This document shows positions 31,724-40,665 of a stretch of DNA of 64,000 bases, in pieces. Made by a program: the position numbers and the translations under genes. Where the stretch lies: positions 62,001-126,000 of the forward strand of contig JAHHIH010000004.1 of the NCBI GenBank assembly GCA_019358835.1, written 5' to 3'. The notes below the pieces were generated by a model, which saw only the letters and a program-made list of their open reading frames with translations, was not told where the DNA came from and did not search any database. The DNA comes from Tildeniella torsiva UHER 1998/13D. Its GTDB lineage: Bacteria; Cyanobacteriota; Cyanobacteriia; Phormidesmidales; Phormidesmidaceae. The first letter of the stretch is position 1; each line of letters starts with the position of its first letter.

Positions 31724-33793
31724 ATGAGTCCAAAAGTTCTCCCTGGCCAAAGCTTTCCCCTGGGGGCCACCGTCTACGCCGTGGGAGTGAATTTTTGTCT
31801 GTACTCTAAACATGCTACTGGTATCGATCTGCTGCTGTTTGAGGCCGATGATCTGACCCAGCCCAGTCAGGTGATTACTTTAGATCCGATTCGGAACCGC
31901 ACCTTTTACTACTGGCACCTGTTTGTGTCGGGGCTAAAAAGTGGGCAAGTCTATGCCTACCGCGTCCACGGCCCCTTTGACCCGGCCAACGGCCACCGCT
32001 TTGACGCCACTAAGGTGCTGCTCGACCCCTACGCCCGCGCCATTGTCGGGGATGACACCTACGATCGCAGCCACGCCATTGGCCCCGGCGACAACTGCGC
32101 CACCGCTATCAAAGGGGTGGTGGTGGATACCCGCAACTACGACTGGGGGGGCGATCGCCCCCTGCACATACCCTACTCCAGCAGCGTCATCTACGAGATG
32201 CACGTGGGCGGCTTTACCCGCCACCCCTCCTCCGGTCTGCCCGATGAGCAGCGGGGCACCTACGCGGGGCTGATTGAAAAAATTCCCTACCTGCAAGCGC
32301 TGGGCATCACAGCCGTAGAGCTGCTGCCGATTCACCAGTTCGATGCCCAAGATGCCATGCCGGGGAGAGAGAACTACTGGGGCTACAGCACCCTGGGCTT
32401 TTTCGCTCCCCACCGCGCCTACAGTTCCTCTAAGGACCCGCTGGGGCCGGTGAACGAGTTTCGCGACATGGTCAAGGCCCTGCACCGGGCCGGCATTGAA
32501 GTGATTCTCGATGTGGTGTTTAACCACTCCGCCGAGGGCAACCACGAAGGCCCCACCCTGAGCTTTAAGGGTATCGACAACGAAACCTACTACATGCTCG
32601 AAGACAACCCGATCTACTACTCCAACTACAGCGGCTGCGGCAATACGCTGTCGCCCAACCACGCCGTTGTAGGGCGGATGATTCTCGACAGCCTGCGCTA
32701 CTGGGTGTCGGAAATGCATGTGGATGGCTTTCGCTTTGACCTAGCTTCGGTGATGTCGCGCGATATGGCGGGCAACCCCCTCGAAGATCCGCCGATTCTG
32801 TGGAACATTGAGTCAGAGCCAGTTTTAGCGGGCACCAAGATCATCGCCGAGGCCTGGGATGCGGCAGGGCTGTACCAGGTGGGCAGCTTTATCGGCGATC
32901 GCTTTGCCGAATGGAATGGCCCCTACCGCGACCACGTGCGCCAGTTCCTCAAGGGCGATGCTAACTGCGTGCCCGACCTAGCCTCGCGCATTCTGGGCAG
33001 CCCCGACATCTACCAAAAGCCCAACCGCGAACCCAACCGCAGCATTCACTTTGTCACCTGCCACGACGGGTTTACCCTCAATGACCTGGTGTCGTACACC
33101 CAAAAGTACAACGAGGCCAACGGCGAGCATAACCGCGACGGCACCGACGCCAACTACAGCTGGAACTGCGGCGTCGAGGGTCTCTCGGCCCCGCCCGAGG
33201 TAGATCTGCTGCGCCAGCGACAGATCAAAAACTTTCTCACCCTGCTGTTTATGGCCCAGGGCACCCCCATGCTGCTGATGGGCGACGAGGTGCGCCGCAC
33301 CCAGCGGGGCAACAACAACGCCTACTGCCAAGACAACGACGTTAGCTGGTTCAACTGGGATGCGGTGGAGAAAGAACAGCCGCTGCTGCGCTTTACCCAG
33401 GGGTTGATTCACTTTATTCAAAACCTGAAGGTGTTTCAGCTAGAGCACCTGCTGCGGGTGACCACCACCTGGCACTACGAACCCCACATTGTCTGGCACG
33501 GCACTACCCTCGACCAGCCCGACTGGTCTGAGCAATCGCGCACCCTGGCCTTTACCCTGCGCTACCCCGACGCCAAGGAGCAGATTCACGTCATGTTCAA
33601 CGCCTACTGGGAGGCGCTGATGTTTGATCTGCCGGGGCTTGGCCCCCACGATCGCTGGCACCGCATCGTCGATACTGCCGTGCCGCCGCCCCGCGACTTT
33701 TGCTACCCCGAGGAAGCCCCGGTGTTTGAGAGCTATCTCTACCCGGTGGGGCCGCGATCGACCGTAGTGCTGATGAGCCGAGGGCAGATTTAG
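31724..33793 (+). CDS. glgX: Glycogen debranching enzyme (isoamylase type)
   Basis: A 689-residue GH13 enzyme that hydrolyses alpha-1,6 branches of glycogen, releasing short maltooligosaccharides. An N-terminal CBM48 domain (residues about 8-100: GQSFPLGATVYAVGVNFCLYS, YRVHGPF) precedes the catalytic barrel. Catalytic residues are visible: nucleophile Asp339 in GFRFDLAS, acid/base Glu376 in IAEAWDA, and Asp448 in TCHDGFTLND; region I is DVVFNHSAEG. Length and layout are typical of cyanobacterial GlgX. The gene is preceded by a dispersed repeat and followed after 83 bases by recF. Confidence 0.95.
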   Translation: MSPKVLPGQSFPLGATVYAVGVNFCLYSKHATGIDLLLFEADDLTQPSQVITLDPIRNRTFYYWHLFVSGLKSGQVYAYRVHGPFDPANGHRFDATKVLLDPYARAIVGDDTYDRSHAIGPGDNCATAIKGVVVDTRNYDWGGDRPLHIPYSSSVIYEMHVGGFTRHPSSGLPDEQRGTYAGLIEKIPYLQALGITAVELLPIHQFDAQDAMPGRENYWGYSTLGFFAPHRAYSSSKDPLGPVNEFRDMVKALHRAGIEVILDVVFNHSAEGNHEGPTLSFKGIDNETYYMLEDNPIYYSNYSGCGNTLSPNHAVVGRMILDSLRYWVSEMHVDGFRFDLASVMSRDMAGNPLEDPPILWNIESEPVLAGTKIIAEAWDAAGLYQVGSFIGDRFAEWNGPYRDHVRQFLKGDANCVPDLASRILGSPDIYQKPNREPNRSIHFVTCHDGFTLNDLVSYTQKYNEANGEHNRDGTDANYSWNCGVEGLSAPPEVDLLRQRQIKNFLTLLFMAQGTPMLLMGDEVRRTQRGNNNAYCQDNDVSWFNWDAVEKEQPLLRFTQGLIHFIQNLKVFQLEHLLRVTTTWHYEPHIVWHGTTLDQPDWSEQSRTLAFTLRYPDAKEQIHVMFNAYWEALMFDLPGLGPHDRWHRIVDTAVPPPRDFCYPEEAPVFESYLYPVGPRSTVVLMSRGQI

Positions 33794-33876
33794 CTCCCCT
33801 TAGGTCTGCGAGCCTGGCTCCAAGATTGGCTACGCTGTCCTGTATCCTAAACCCAGAACAGCCCTGGCTTTGACCC

Positions 33877-35010
33877 TTGTACCTCACCCATCTAGCGCTC
33901 AGGCACTTTCGCAATTACGGCGAGCAGCAGATCGACTTTGCCGCTCCCAAGACCATTTTGGTGGGGGAAAATGCCCAGGGTAAGTCGAATCTGCTGGAGG
34001 CGGTGGAGCTGTTGGCGACGCTGAAGTCGCACCGGACCAGCCGCGATCGCGATCTCGTCCAGCAAGATCAGCCCGTGGCCCAAATCACTGCCTCGGTGCA
34101 GCGAGATCTGGGCATGGCCGATCTCGCCCTGGTGCTGCGTCAGGCGGGGCGACGCACGGCCATTCTCAACGGCGAAAAGCTCAGGCGACAGCTCGACTTT
34201 CTTGGGGCGCTCAATGCGGTGCAGTTCTCTAGCCTCGATCTTGACCTGGTGCGAGGCGGGCCGGGGGGGCGGCGCGACTGGCTCGATACGCTGCTGATTC
34301 AGCTAGAGCCGGTCTATGCCCACATTCTCAGCCAGTACAACCAAGTGCTCAAGCAGCGCAACGCCCTGATCAAAAAATCCTTTGGTGACGACGATGAGTC
34401 CTCTGCCGCCGCCATTGATGCCACCGAGTTTGCCCTGTGGGATGCCCAGCTGGCTGCCCTAGGTACGCGGGTGATTCGGCGGCGGGCCAGGGCGATCGAT
34501 CGCCTCGCCCCGATCGCCCACCAGTGGCACCAAGCCATCAGCGGCCAGCGCGAAGACTTGCGCATTCACTACCAGCCCAATGTGTCCATGGTGGAGGATG
34601 ACCCGCAGGTGATCCAGGACAGCTTTTTGGAGAAGATTAAGCAGCGGGCGATCGCAGAACAGCATCAGCGTACTAGCCTGGTTGGCCCCCACCGCGACGA
34701 CATCGAGTTTGCCATCAACGACACCCCCAGCCGCCAGTACGGCTCCCAGGGGCAGCAGCGCACCCTGGTGCTGGCGCTCAAGCTGGCGGAGCTGCACCTG
34801 ATCGATGAGGTGGTGGGTGAACCTCCCCTGCTACTGCTCGATGACGTGCTGGCCGAGCTAGATTTGAACCGCCAAAATCAGCTTTTAGACGCCATTCAAG
34901 ACCGCTTTCAAACCATCATTACCACCACGCACCTGGGGGCCTTTGGTAGTCAGTGGATGGCCTCATCGCAGATCTTGACGGTGAAGGCGGGGCGGATTGA
35001 GGGCCGCTAA
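33877..35010 (+). CDS. recF: DNA replication and repair protein RecF
   Basis: RecF loads RecA at single-strand gaps with RecO and RecR. The start is a TTG giving [14 protein letters not shown], the normal family N-terminus. Walker A is [15 protein letters not shown] (Lys36), followed by the conserved [16 protein letters not shown]. The ABC signature is [17 protein letters not shown], and Walker B is [12 protein letters not shown] near residue 317, then the H-loop TTTHLG. At 377 residues the length is typical. In cyanobacteria recF is usually not in a dnaN-gyrB operon, as here, where it follows glgX. Confidence 0.95.
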   Translation: MYLTHLALRHFRNYGEQQIDFAAPKTILVGENAQGKSNLLEAVELLATLKSHRTSRDRDLVQQDQPVAQITASVQRDLGMADLALVLRQAGRRTAILNGEKLRRQLDFLGALNAVQFSSLDLDLVRGGPGGRRDWLDTLLIQLEPVYAHILSQYNQVLKQRNALIKKSFGDDDESSAAAIDATEFALWDAQLAALGTRVIRRRARAIDRLAPIAHQWHQAISGQREDLRIHYQPNVSMVEDDPQVIQDSFLEKIKQRAIAEQHQRTSLVGPHRDDIEFAINDTPSRQYGSQGQQRTLVLALKLAELHLIDEVVGEPPLLLLDDVLAELDLNRQNQLLDAIQDRFQTIITTTHLGAFGSQWMASSQILTVKAGRIEGR

Positions 35011-35102
35011 ACTGCTTTAGTTAAGTACAGCCGGACGATGAAGCATCCTCTACCAGGAGCAAAGGCGATCGCAAAGCGTGACACCTGGCCCTAGTAATTG
35101 GT

Positions 35103-35447
35103 TTATCTTATGTCGTCTGGGTCTAATTCACCGAGGGGACGCTTCGCTGCGTGACGAATATGGAGAATACGCACGGTGGGGACTTCCACGTCTTCAAGAA
35201 TGGTGAAAAGCACTCGATATTTACTGCCTCCCTTGCCATAGAGCAGTTGACGAATCTCTTGACTAAACGCGTCATTCTCCCGTGCTAGTGGGCAGCGTTT
35301 GGGCATGGTGGCCAAGGATGCGATCGCCTGGAGCAAACCCTGATACCATTGCCGAGCAGCAGGTTGAGAAGTTCGCTGAGCCATCCACAGAAAAGCTTGA
35401 TCGGCTTCGGCCTCTGCTATGCTGGCAATCTCAATGCGGTAAGTCAT
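35103..35447 (-). CDS. RelE/ParE-family toxin
   Basis: A 114-residue basic protein. It begins MTYRIEIASIAEAEADQAFLW, the usual ParE helix, followed by AARQWYQGLLQAIASLATMPKRCPLA and the core strands RQLLYGKGGSKYRVLFTI and VRILHIRHAAKRPL. ParE relatives poison gyrase and RelE relatives cut mRNA on the ribosome; the His/Arg-rich last strand is compatible with either. It is second in a two-gene operon, overlapping the antitoxin stop by 4 bases. Length is a little above the family mean owing to a C-terminal tail. Confidence 0.85.
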   Translation of the reverse strand: MTYRIEIASIAEAEADQAFLWMAQRTSQPAARQWYQGLLQAIASLATMPKRCPLARENDAFSQEIRQLLYGKGGSKYRVLFTILEDVEVPTVRILHIRHAAKRPLGELDPDDIR

Positions 35448-35698
35448 GGATTGTGAGGCAGGTCATACTTACGCCTTTGTTCGGCAGCAAAGTCGTCAAA
35501 GTTGCGAAAATGACCTGCTTCAAAGTCGTTGAACCCTTGCTGAATGGCCTGAATTGCTGCTTGGGTGTCAGTATCTTCCCAGGTCAGAATATCAATCAGG
35601 AGTTCGGCAGCGACAATGGCTACATCCTGCCCCTGGCGCTGTGCTCTAGCCTGAAGTTTGGCTTCAAGTTCAGGCGGCAGAGAGACAATGATAGTCAT
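35444..35698 (-). CDS. Antitoxin of the RelE/ParE pair
   Basis: An 84-residue protein. The N-terminal MTIIVSLPPELEAKLQARAQRQGQD pattern is that of a ribbon-helix-helix-like DNA-binding antitoxin. The C-terminal acidic/aromatic segment (GFNDFEAGHFRNFDDFAAEQR) would wrap the toxin. It is the first gene of the operon and should also repress its own promoter. The start ATG at 35698 has only a weak upstream purine tract. The pair sits just downstream of the adenine deaminase gene. Confidence 0.8.
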   Translation of the reverse strand: MTIIVSLPPELEAKLQARAQRQGQDVAIVAAELLIDILTWEDTDTQAAIQAIQQGFNDFEAGHFRNFDDFAAEQRRKYDLPHNP

Positions 35699-35817
35699 AG
35701 AGCCCTAGATCCTGAGAAGGATAATTGTCAGCTAATTTTAGCCTGTTCTGTTGGTTGCAGAATTTGCCGAAAGCTTAGACGGCCATAATGCAGACTCTCC
35801 TGTGGTGTAACAGCTCC

Positions 35818-36837
<1,020 letters not shown>

Positions 36838-36883
36838 TCAGCGCCTTTTTGGGGTCATTATGCCGCAGCTGCCTGGGCTTTGC

Positions 36884-37900
36884 CTAAGGCGATCGCCGGT
36901 TGTCCAAGGAGATAGGCATCGTTTGCCTCAGCCTTTCGGAGAGCGATCGCCCTGTGCCCCCGCGCCGTACCATAATGAGTTCAGCGCCAATGCTAACGGC
37001 AATTTCCTCCGGCGTTAGTGCACCAATATCCAATCCAATGGGGCCGTGGATGGTGGCCAGCTTTTCACGGGGAATTCCTGCCTGCGCGATCGCCCCATAG
37101 ACCTGTCGCACCCGCTTTTCGCTGCCGATCATGCCGATGTACTGGCAGGGGATAGAACGTTGCAGCAGATGCTGAAGAGCTGCGAGGTCGTAGGTGTAGC
37201 TGCGTGTGACCAAGGCTGCGTAGAGGTTTTGGTGGTGGGTGAGGGATGCGATCGCCTTGTCCACGGGTGCCGTCAAAATCTGGCTGGCCTGGGGGTAGTG
37301 GTCGGCATTGGCCCATTCGCGGCGATCGTCCTGCACCACAATTTGAAAGCCGATTAGGTGAGCGACTTTAGCCAGTTGAATGCCCACATGACCGGCACCA
37401 ATGATCAGCAGCGTCGGCGGGGGCTGTAGGGTTTGGACGAAGGCGATCGCCGCGTCAATCTCAACAGCATTCTCTGTCAGGTAAGGATCGCTAGCGCCAT
37501 CCAAGGGCGTTACCAGCGTCACCGCCTGCCCCTGCTGAAGCCGCTGCAAGATTACATCCACTAAGGATTTCGCCGCCTCACCCTGCCAGCGCTCTAGCCA
37601 CACCCGCATGTGACCGCCGCAAATGCCCTGAGTTTGCCGCTGGGGTGCCCCAGACAGGTCAATTTCGACAAACTGCTTTTCCCCGGTTTGCAGCACTTCC
37701 TGGGCATGACGCAGCACCTTGGCTTCCCCAGCACCGCCGCCGATGGTGTTGAAGGTTTGACCGTTGGCATCAACAACTAACCTAGCCCCTACCTCACGCG
37801 GAACAGACCCCTGAATGCTGGTGACAGTAGCGAGAACAGCGGGGCCAACATCAAGAGCCTGGGCCAGTTGCTGAAAACAGTTCCCCAAAGCAGTTCCCAA
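36884..37900 (-). CDS. xdhC: XdhC/CoxI family molybdenum-cofactor maturation protein
   Basis: XdhC binds molybdenum cofactor, helps exchange its oxo for a sulfido ligand and inserts it into xanthine dehydrogenase. The N-terminal domain has SIQGSVPREVGARLVV, TIGGGAGEAKVLR and GICGGHMRVWLE. The C-terminal Rossmann domain has LLIIGAGHVGIQLAKVA and PIGLDIGALTPEEIAVSIGAE. The open frame starts with TTG at 37900; nearby TTG and GTG codons make the exact start uncertain by a few residues. It is between adenine deaminase (downstream) and the pentapeptide/ATPase pair (upstream), all on the minus strand. Confidence 0.92.
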   Translation of the reverse strand: MGTALGNCFQQLAQALDVGPAVLATVTSIQGSVPREVGARLVVDANGQTFNTIGGGAGEAKVLRHAQEVLQTGEKQFVEIDLSGAPQRQTQGICGGHMRVWLERWQGEAAKSLVDVILQRLQQGQAVTLVTPLDGASDPYLTENAVEIDAAIAFVQTLQPPPTLLIIGAGHVGIQLAKVAHLIGFQIVVQDDRREWANADHYPQASQILTAPVDKAIASLTHHQNLYAALVTRSYTYDLAALQHLLQRSIPCQYIGMIGSEKRVRQVYGAIAQAGIPREKLATIHGPIGLDIGALTPEEIAVSIGAELIMVRRGGTGRSLSERLRQTMPISLDNRRSP

Positions 37901-38051
37901 AGCAGTTCACCAGCGACTACAAAGATCTAAAAAAGTTAAGGTCACAACCTATAGCGGCATAACAATGTTGGTTGAGTAGAGATTGTTTGAAATTTACGCT
38001 GTGGAATAACCCAAAGTTAGAACGCGAAATTACGGGAAAATTTGCAGTTCA

Positions 38052-38864
38052 CTACAGCTGGTTTACCCAGTACTCTACTGCTTGGTGCTCCACACTCCCG
38101 TCAGGCATAGTGGTGCGGCTAAGTTTAGCGCCATTCAGCTCCATGCCCTGTAGTTCAGCCCACTTGAGTTCAGCCTCTTCAAGATTGGCTCCCAAAAACT
38201 TAGCTTTCCAAAGTTCTGCCCCCCGCAAATTTGCGCCCTGTAAATCTGCATCTTGTAGATCAGCGCCTGTGAGATCGGCATTGCGCAAATTTGCCCTCTG
38301 GAGCTGGGCTCCGCGTAAATTAACGCCCCGCAAATCAGCATTTTGCAAATTAGCTCCCTGGAGCAATGCCTCTGCTAAATTGGCACCCTGTAGGTTGGCC
38401 TCTCGCAAATCAGCGTCCTGAAGATTGGCTTCGACCAGGTGTGCTTGGCTCAATTGAATTTTGACTAAATTAGCCCCCTGGGCCTCTAGCAGTCGCAGCG
38501 GTACGCCATCGTTGTGCAAATCCTCTAGGGCGCGAATGCGGGCATAGCTAGTAGAGAGTTTGGTGGCCGCAGCGTTATCAATGACGCGCCAGGCTTCGTA
38601 GTGTTTTTGAGCTTTGCGATCGGGTGCGCCCTTAAAATATAAAATTACGGCAGCGACAATAGCAAACGACTCTGCATTCTCGAAAAAGACTTTTAGGGTT
38701 TCTCGCTGGAGCAAATCTGATGGGGAATTAATGGCTACATCTTCGTGCACCCATATAGCAACCGTTGCCAACACCAGCACAGATACCAGCACCGCTAGCC
38801 AAGTTGGGACTTTCTGAGTGCATCTTTCTAGTCGTCGAACTAGCTTTGACGAATTCCCATGCAT
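38052..38864 (-). CDS. Membrane-anchored pentapeptide-repeat protein
   Basis: A 270-residue protein with two membrane helices near the N-terminus (about residues 20-38 and 66-82) separated by an external loop, a helical linker, and then about 25 pentapeptide repeats (residues 130-250; EANLQGANLAEALLQGANL and similar) forming a cytoplasmic beta-helix. A short tail (MPDGSVEHQAVEYWV) caps it. This two-helix plus pentapeptide form is common in cyanobacteria, with no proven role. It follows the Sll1717-type ATPase by 81 bases in the same direction. Its sequence is poorer in G+C than the xdh genes, consistent with a shared, later-acquired unit. Confidence 0.85.
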   Translation of the reverse strand: MHGNSSKLVRRLERCTQKVPTWLAVLVSVLVLATVAIWVHEDVAINSPSDLLQRETLKVFFENAESFAIVAAVILYFKGAPDRKAQKHYEAWRVIDNAAATKLSTSYARIRALEDLHNDGVPLRLLEAQGANLVKIQLSQAHLVEANLQDADLREANLQGANLAEALLQGANLQNADLRGVNLRGAQLQRANLRNADLTGADLQDADLQGANLRGAELWKAKFLGANLEEAELKWAELQGMELNGAKLSRTTMPDGSVEHQAVEYWVNQL

Positions 38865-38945
38865 AGATAAAACTCGGTAGATTATAAAACCCTCAGGCCA
38901 AACTCAAAAAACAGGGTACAACTTCAAACTTTCTGACTAAGTTGT

Positions 38946-40406
38946 CTAGCCATCTTTTAAGCTCAAAAAACTATGGAAAGCGGGGTGTACGCAAAAATAA
39001 TCAATGTTTTCTAGATTGATAGTCGGCAGCTCGTAGTGACCCAAATAGGCCCCGTGGGACGTGGAAGTGTTTCTCATCTTTTGGGGCACTTTGGCTTTGA
39101 GAAAGCCGATCTGCCAGAGCAGCTTCTTGAGTTCTAAATAATCTACATCTAACACCCAGTTTGCGGCCTGATCGACATCGAGTTCGCCACAGACAATGGC
39201 CAGCAAAAGGTATTCAAGATCAGCTTTCTCAAAAATATCTTTGCGACCTCGAAATACCTCAAACAGATCGAGTAGGCAGGGATACTTGAAGCGGTATTCA
39301 GAAGCTAAGTCTTTGGTTTTTTGTTCGGAGTAGACCTCTTCTGCCGCAAAAATGGAGGATTCCTCAACACGTTTGCCCTCGGAATAATAATCTAGACAAA
39401 GTTTGCAAAACTGTAGCAACTCACGGGGCCGATGCTGAGTACGATCAATGATGTAGTCGATGGAGTTTGAGCCTTGAGCACTAATCACTGAGGTGAATAC
39501 TGAATTCCAGCGACGTTGTCCGTTTTGCTGAAGTAGCTCTGGAAAGCAGTGGGCGATGCGTAAGCCGATTAACTCTAAAAGTTCAGCTTTTCCCCAGCGA
39601 ATGACTTCAACGTCTTCTCGTATCTTTTGGGCATCCTCATAAATTTGAGGGATGTTGTCAAACAGCTCTTGGCGAATGGAAATATAGACTCTGAGGTTGG
39701 GGCTAATGCGATTGAGCTTTTGGGAGGCTTGAAATAAGCCTGCCAAAAAATACTTAGCGTCTTCTGAGTTGTCCCAGCCCTTGTCTAACTCGTCAACAAA
39801 GATTTTGATTCGGGTTTTTCTGAGAATTGCTTCTAAGCTAGGCTGTAGATCCTTGATTTCTTCTAAACTATACAGCGCCTGAAGTTCACGGGATTTTTGA
39901 AAACTCTCGTGATTGCCTACTTTAATTTGCTCTAGCCGCTTTAAATATTCAAATAAAATGCCAATAGAGTTCAGGTCTTGGCTATTGAGATTATTGACAA
40001 CATAGGTGTAAATATCTTTTTGGCCACCCAGCAATAGACCACGCTTTTCTTCAGAAATCTTCTTGAAAATCAGGCTGTAGAGAAGGTATTGCCAGGCTAC
40101 TGAATAGGAGCTTTGCTTGCCCCAAGACCCCTCCTGCTCGCTGCGCAAGTACTGTGATAACAGTTCGTAGGAATATTCTTCTGGTGAAAGCTCAATCACC
40201 AAATGGCCTTTGCGGGCTTCTGCCGCTGCCATATATTTGAAAATGGCGCTTTTCCCTGAGCCTCGACTGCCAACCAAAATCGTTTTGTCGCTATTGAAAA
40301 ACTTTTGGTAGGTTGAGTTTTGGTAAAAATATTCAGACAGACCAACAGTGATATCGCGTTCTGCCGAGTCTGATCCCAGGTTAAGCAGGCGAATATCTAG
40401 GGGCAT
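38946..40406 (-). CDS. Sll1717-type P-loop ATPase
   Basis: A 486-residue ATPase. The P-loop is ILVGSRGSGKSAIFKYM (Lys52), and Walker B is IFVDELDKGWDNSED. The arginine-rich region after (YISIRQELFDN) and the helical C-terminal half containing HRPRELLQFCKLCLDYY are those of the KAP/STAND-like group; NCBI names this form the Sll1717 family. The N-terminal 40 residues (SDSAERDITVGLSEYFYQN) are typical of it. No nuclease or other effector domain is fused, so the adjacent membrane pentapeptide protein could be the partner. Function is not established; many relatives lie in defence islands. Codon and base composition are visibly more A/T-rich than in xdhC and xdhB on either side. Confidence 0.8.
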   Translation of the reverse strand: MPLDIRLLNLGSDSAERDITVGLSEYFYQNSTYQKFFNSDKTILVGSRGSGKSAIFKYMAAAEARKGHLVIELSPEEYSYELLSQYLRSEQEGSWGKQSSYSVAWQYLLYSLIFKKISEEKRGLLLGGQKDIYTYVVNNLNSQDLNSIGILFEYLKRLEQIKVGNHESFQKSRELQALYSLEEIKDLQPSLEAILRKTRIKIFVDELDKGWDNSEDAKYFLAGLFQASQKLNRISPNLRVYISIRQELFDNIPQIYEDAQKIREDVEVIRWGKAELLELIGLRIAHCFPELLQQNGQRRWNSVFTSVISAQGSNSIDYIIDRTQHRPRELLQFCKLCLDYYSEGKRVEESSIFAAEEVYSEQKTKDLASEYRFKYPCLLDLFEVFRGRKDIFEKADLEYLLLAIVCGELDVDQAANWVLDVDYLELKKLLWQIGFLKAKVPQKMRNTSTSHGAYLGHYELPTINLENIDYFCVHPAFHSFLSLKDG

Positions 40407-40665
40407 AGGTAGGTTTAACTGTTACGAGACAAGCGGGTAATGTCTTGCTCCTAGTTTAGGGTTGGAGACTGTTTTGTCATAGTACACTGCTGGGTAATAC
40501 CCCTCAAAGCCTGACATTCCCCATCGGAGGCCTCTGTTAGGAAAAAGTGAGCGGCTCTATACGGACTGACGAGAACCCGGTGGGTGGGTGGTTAAGGGGT
40601 TGGCGATGGTCAAAGACCGGCCTTGAGGGCCAACGCCCCCACACCCCCCGTCTCAACTCAGCAAA

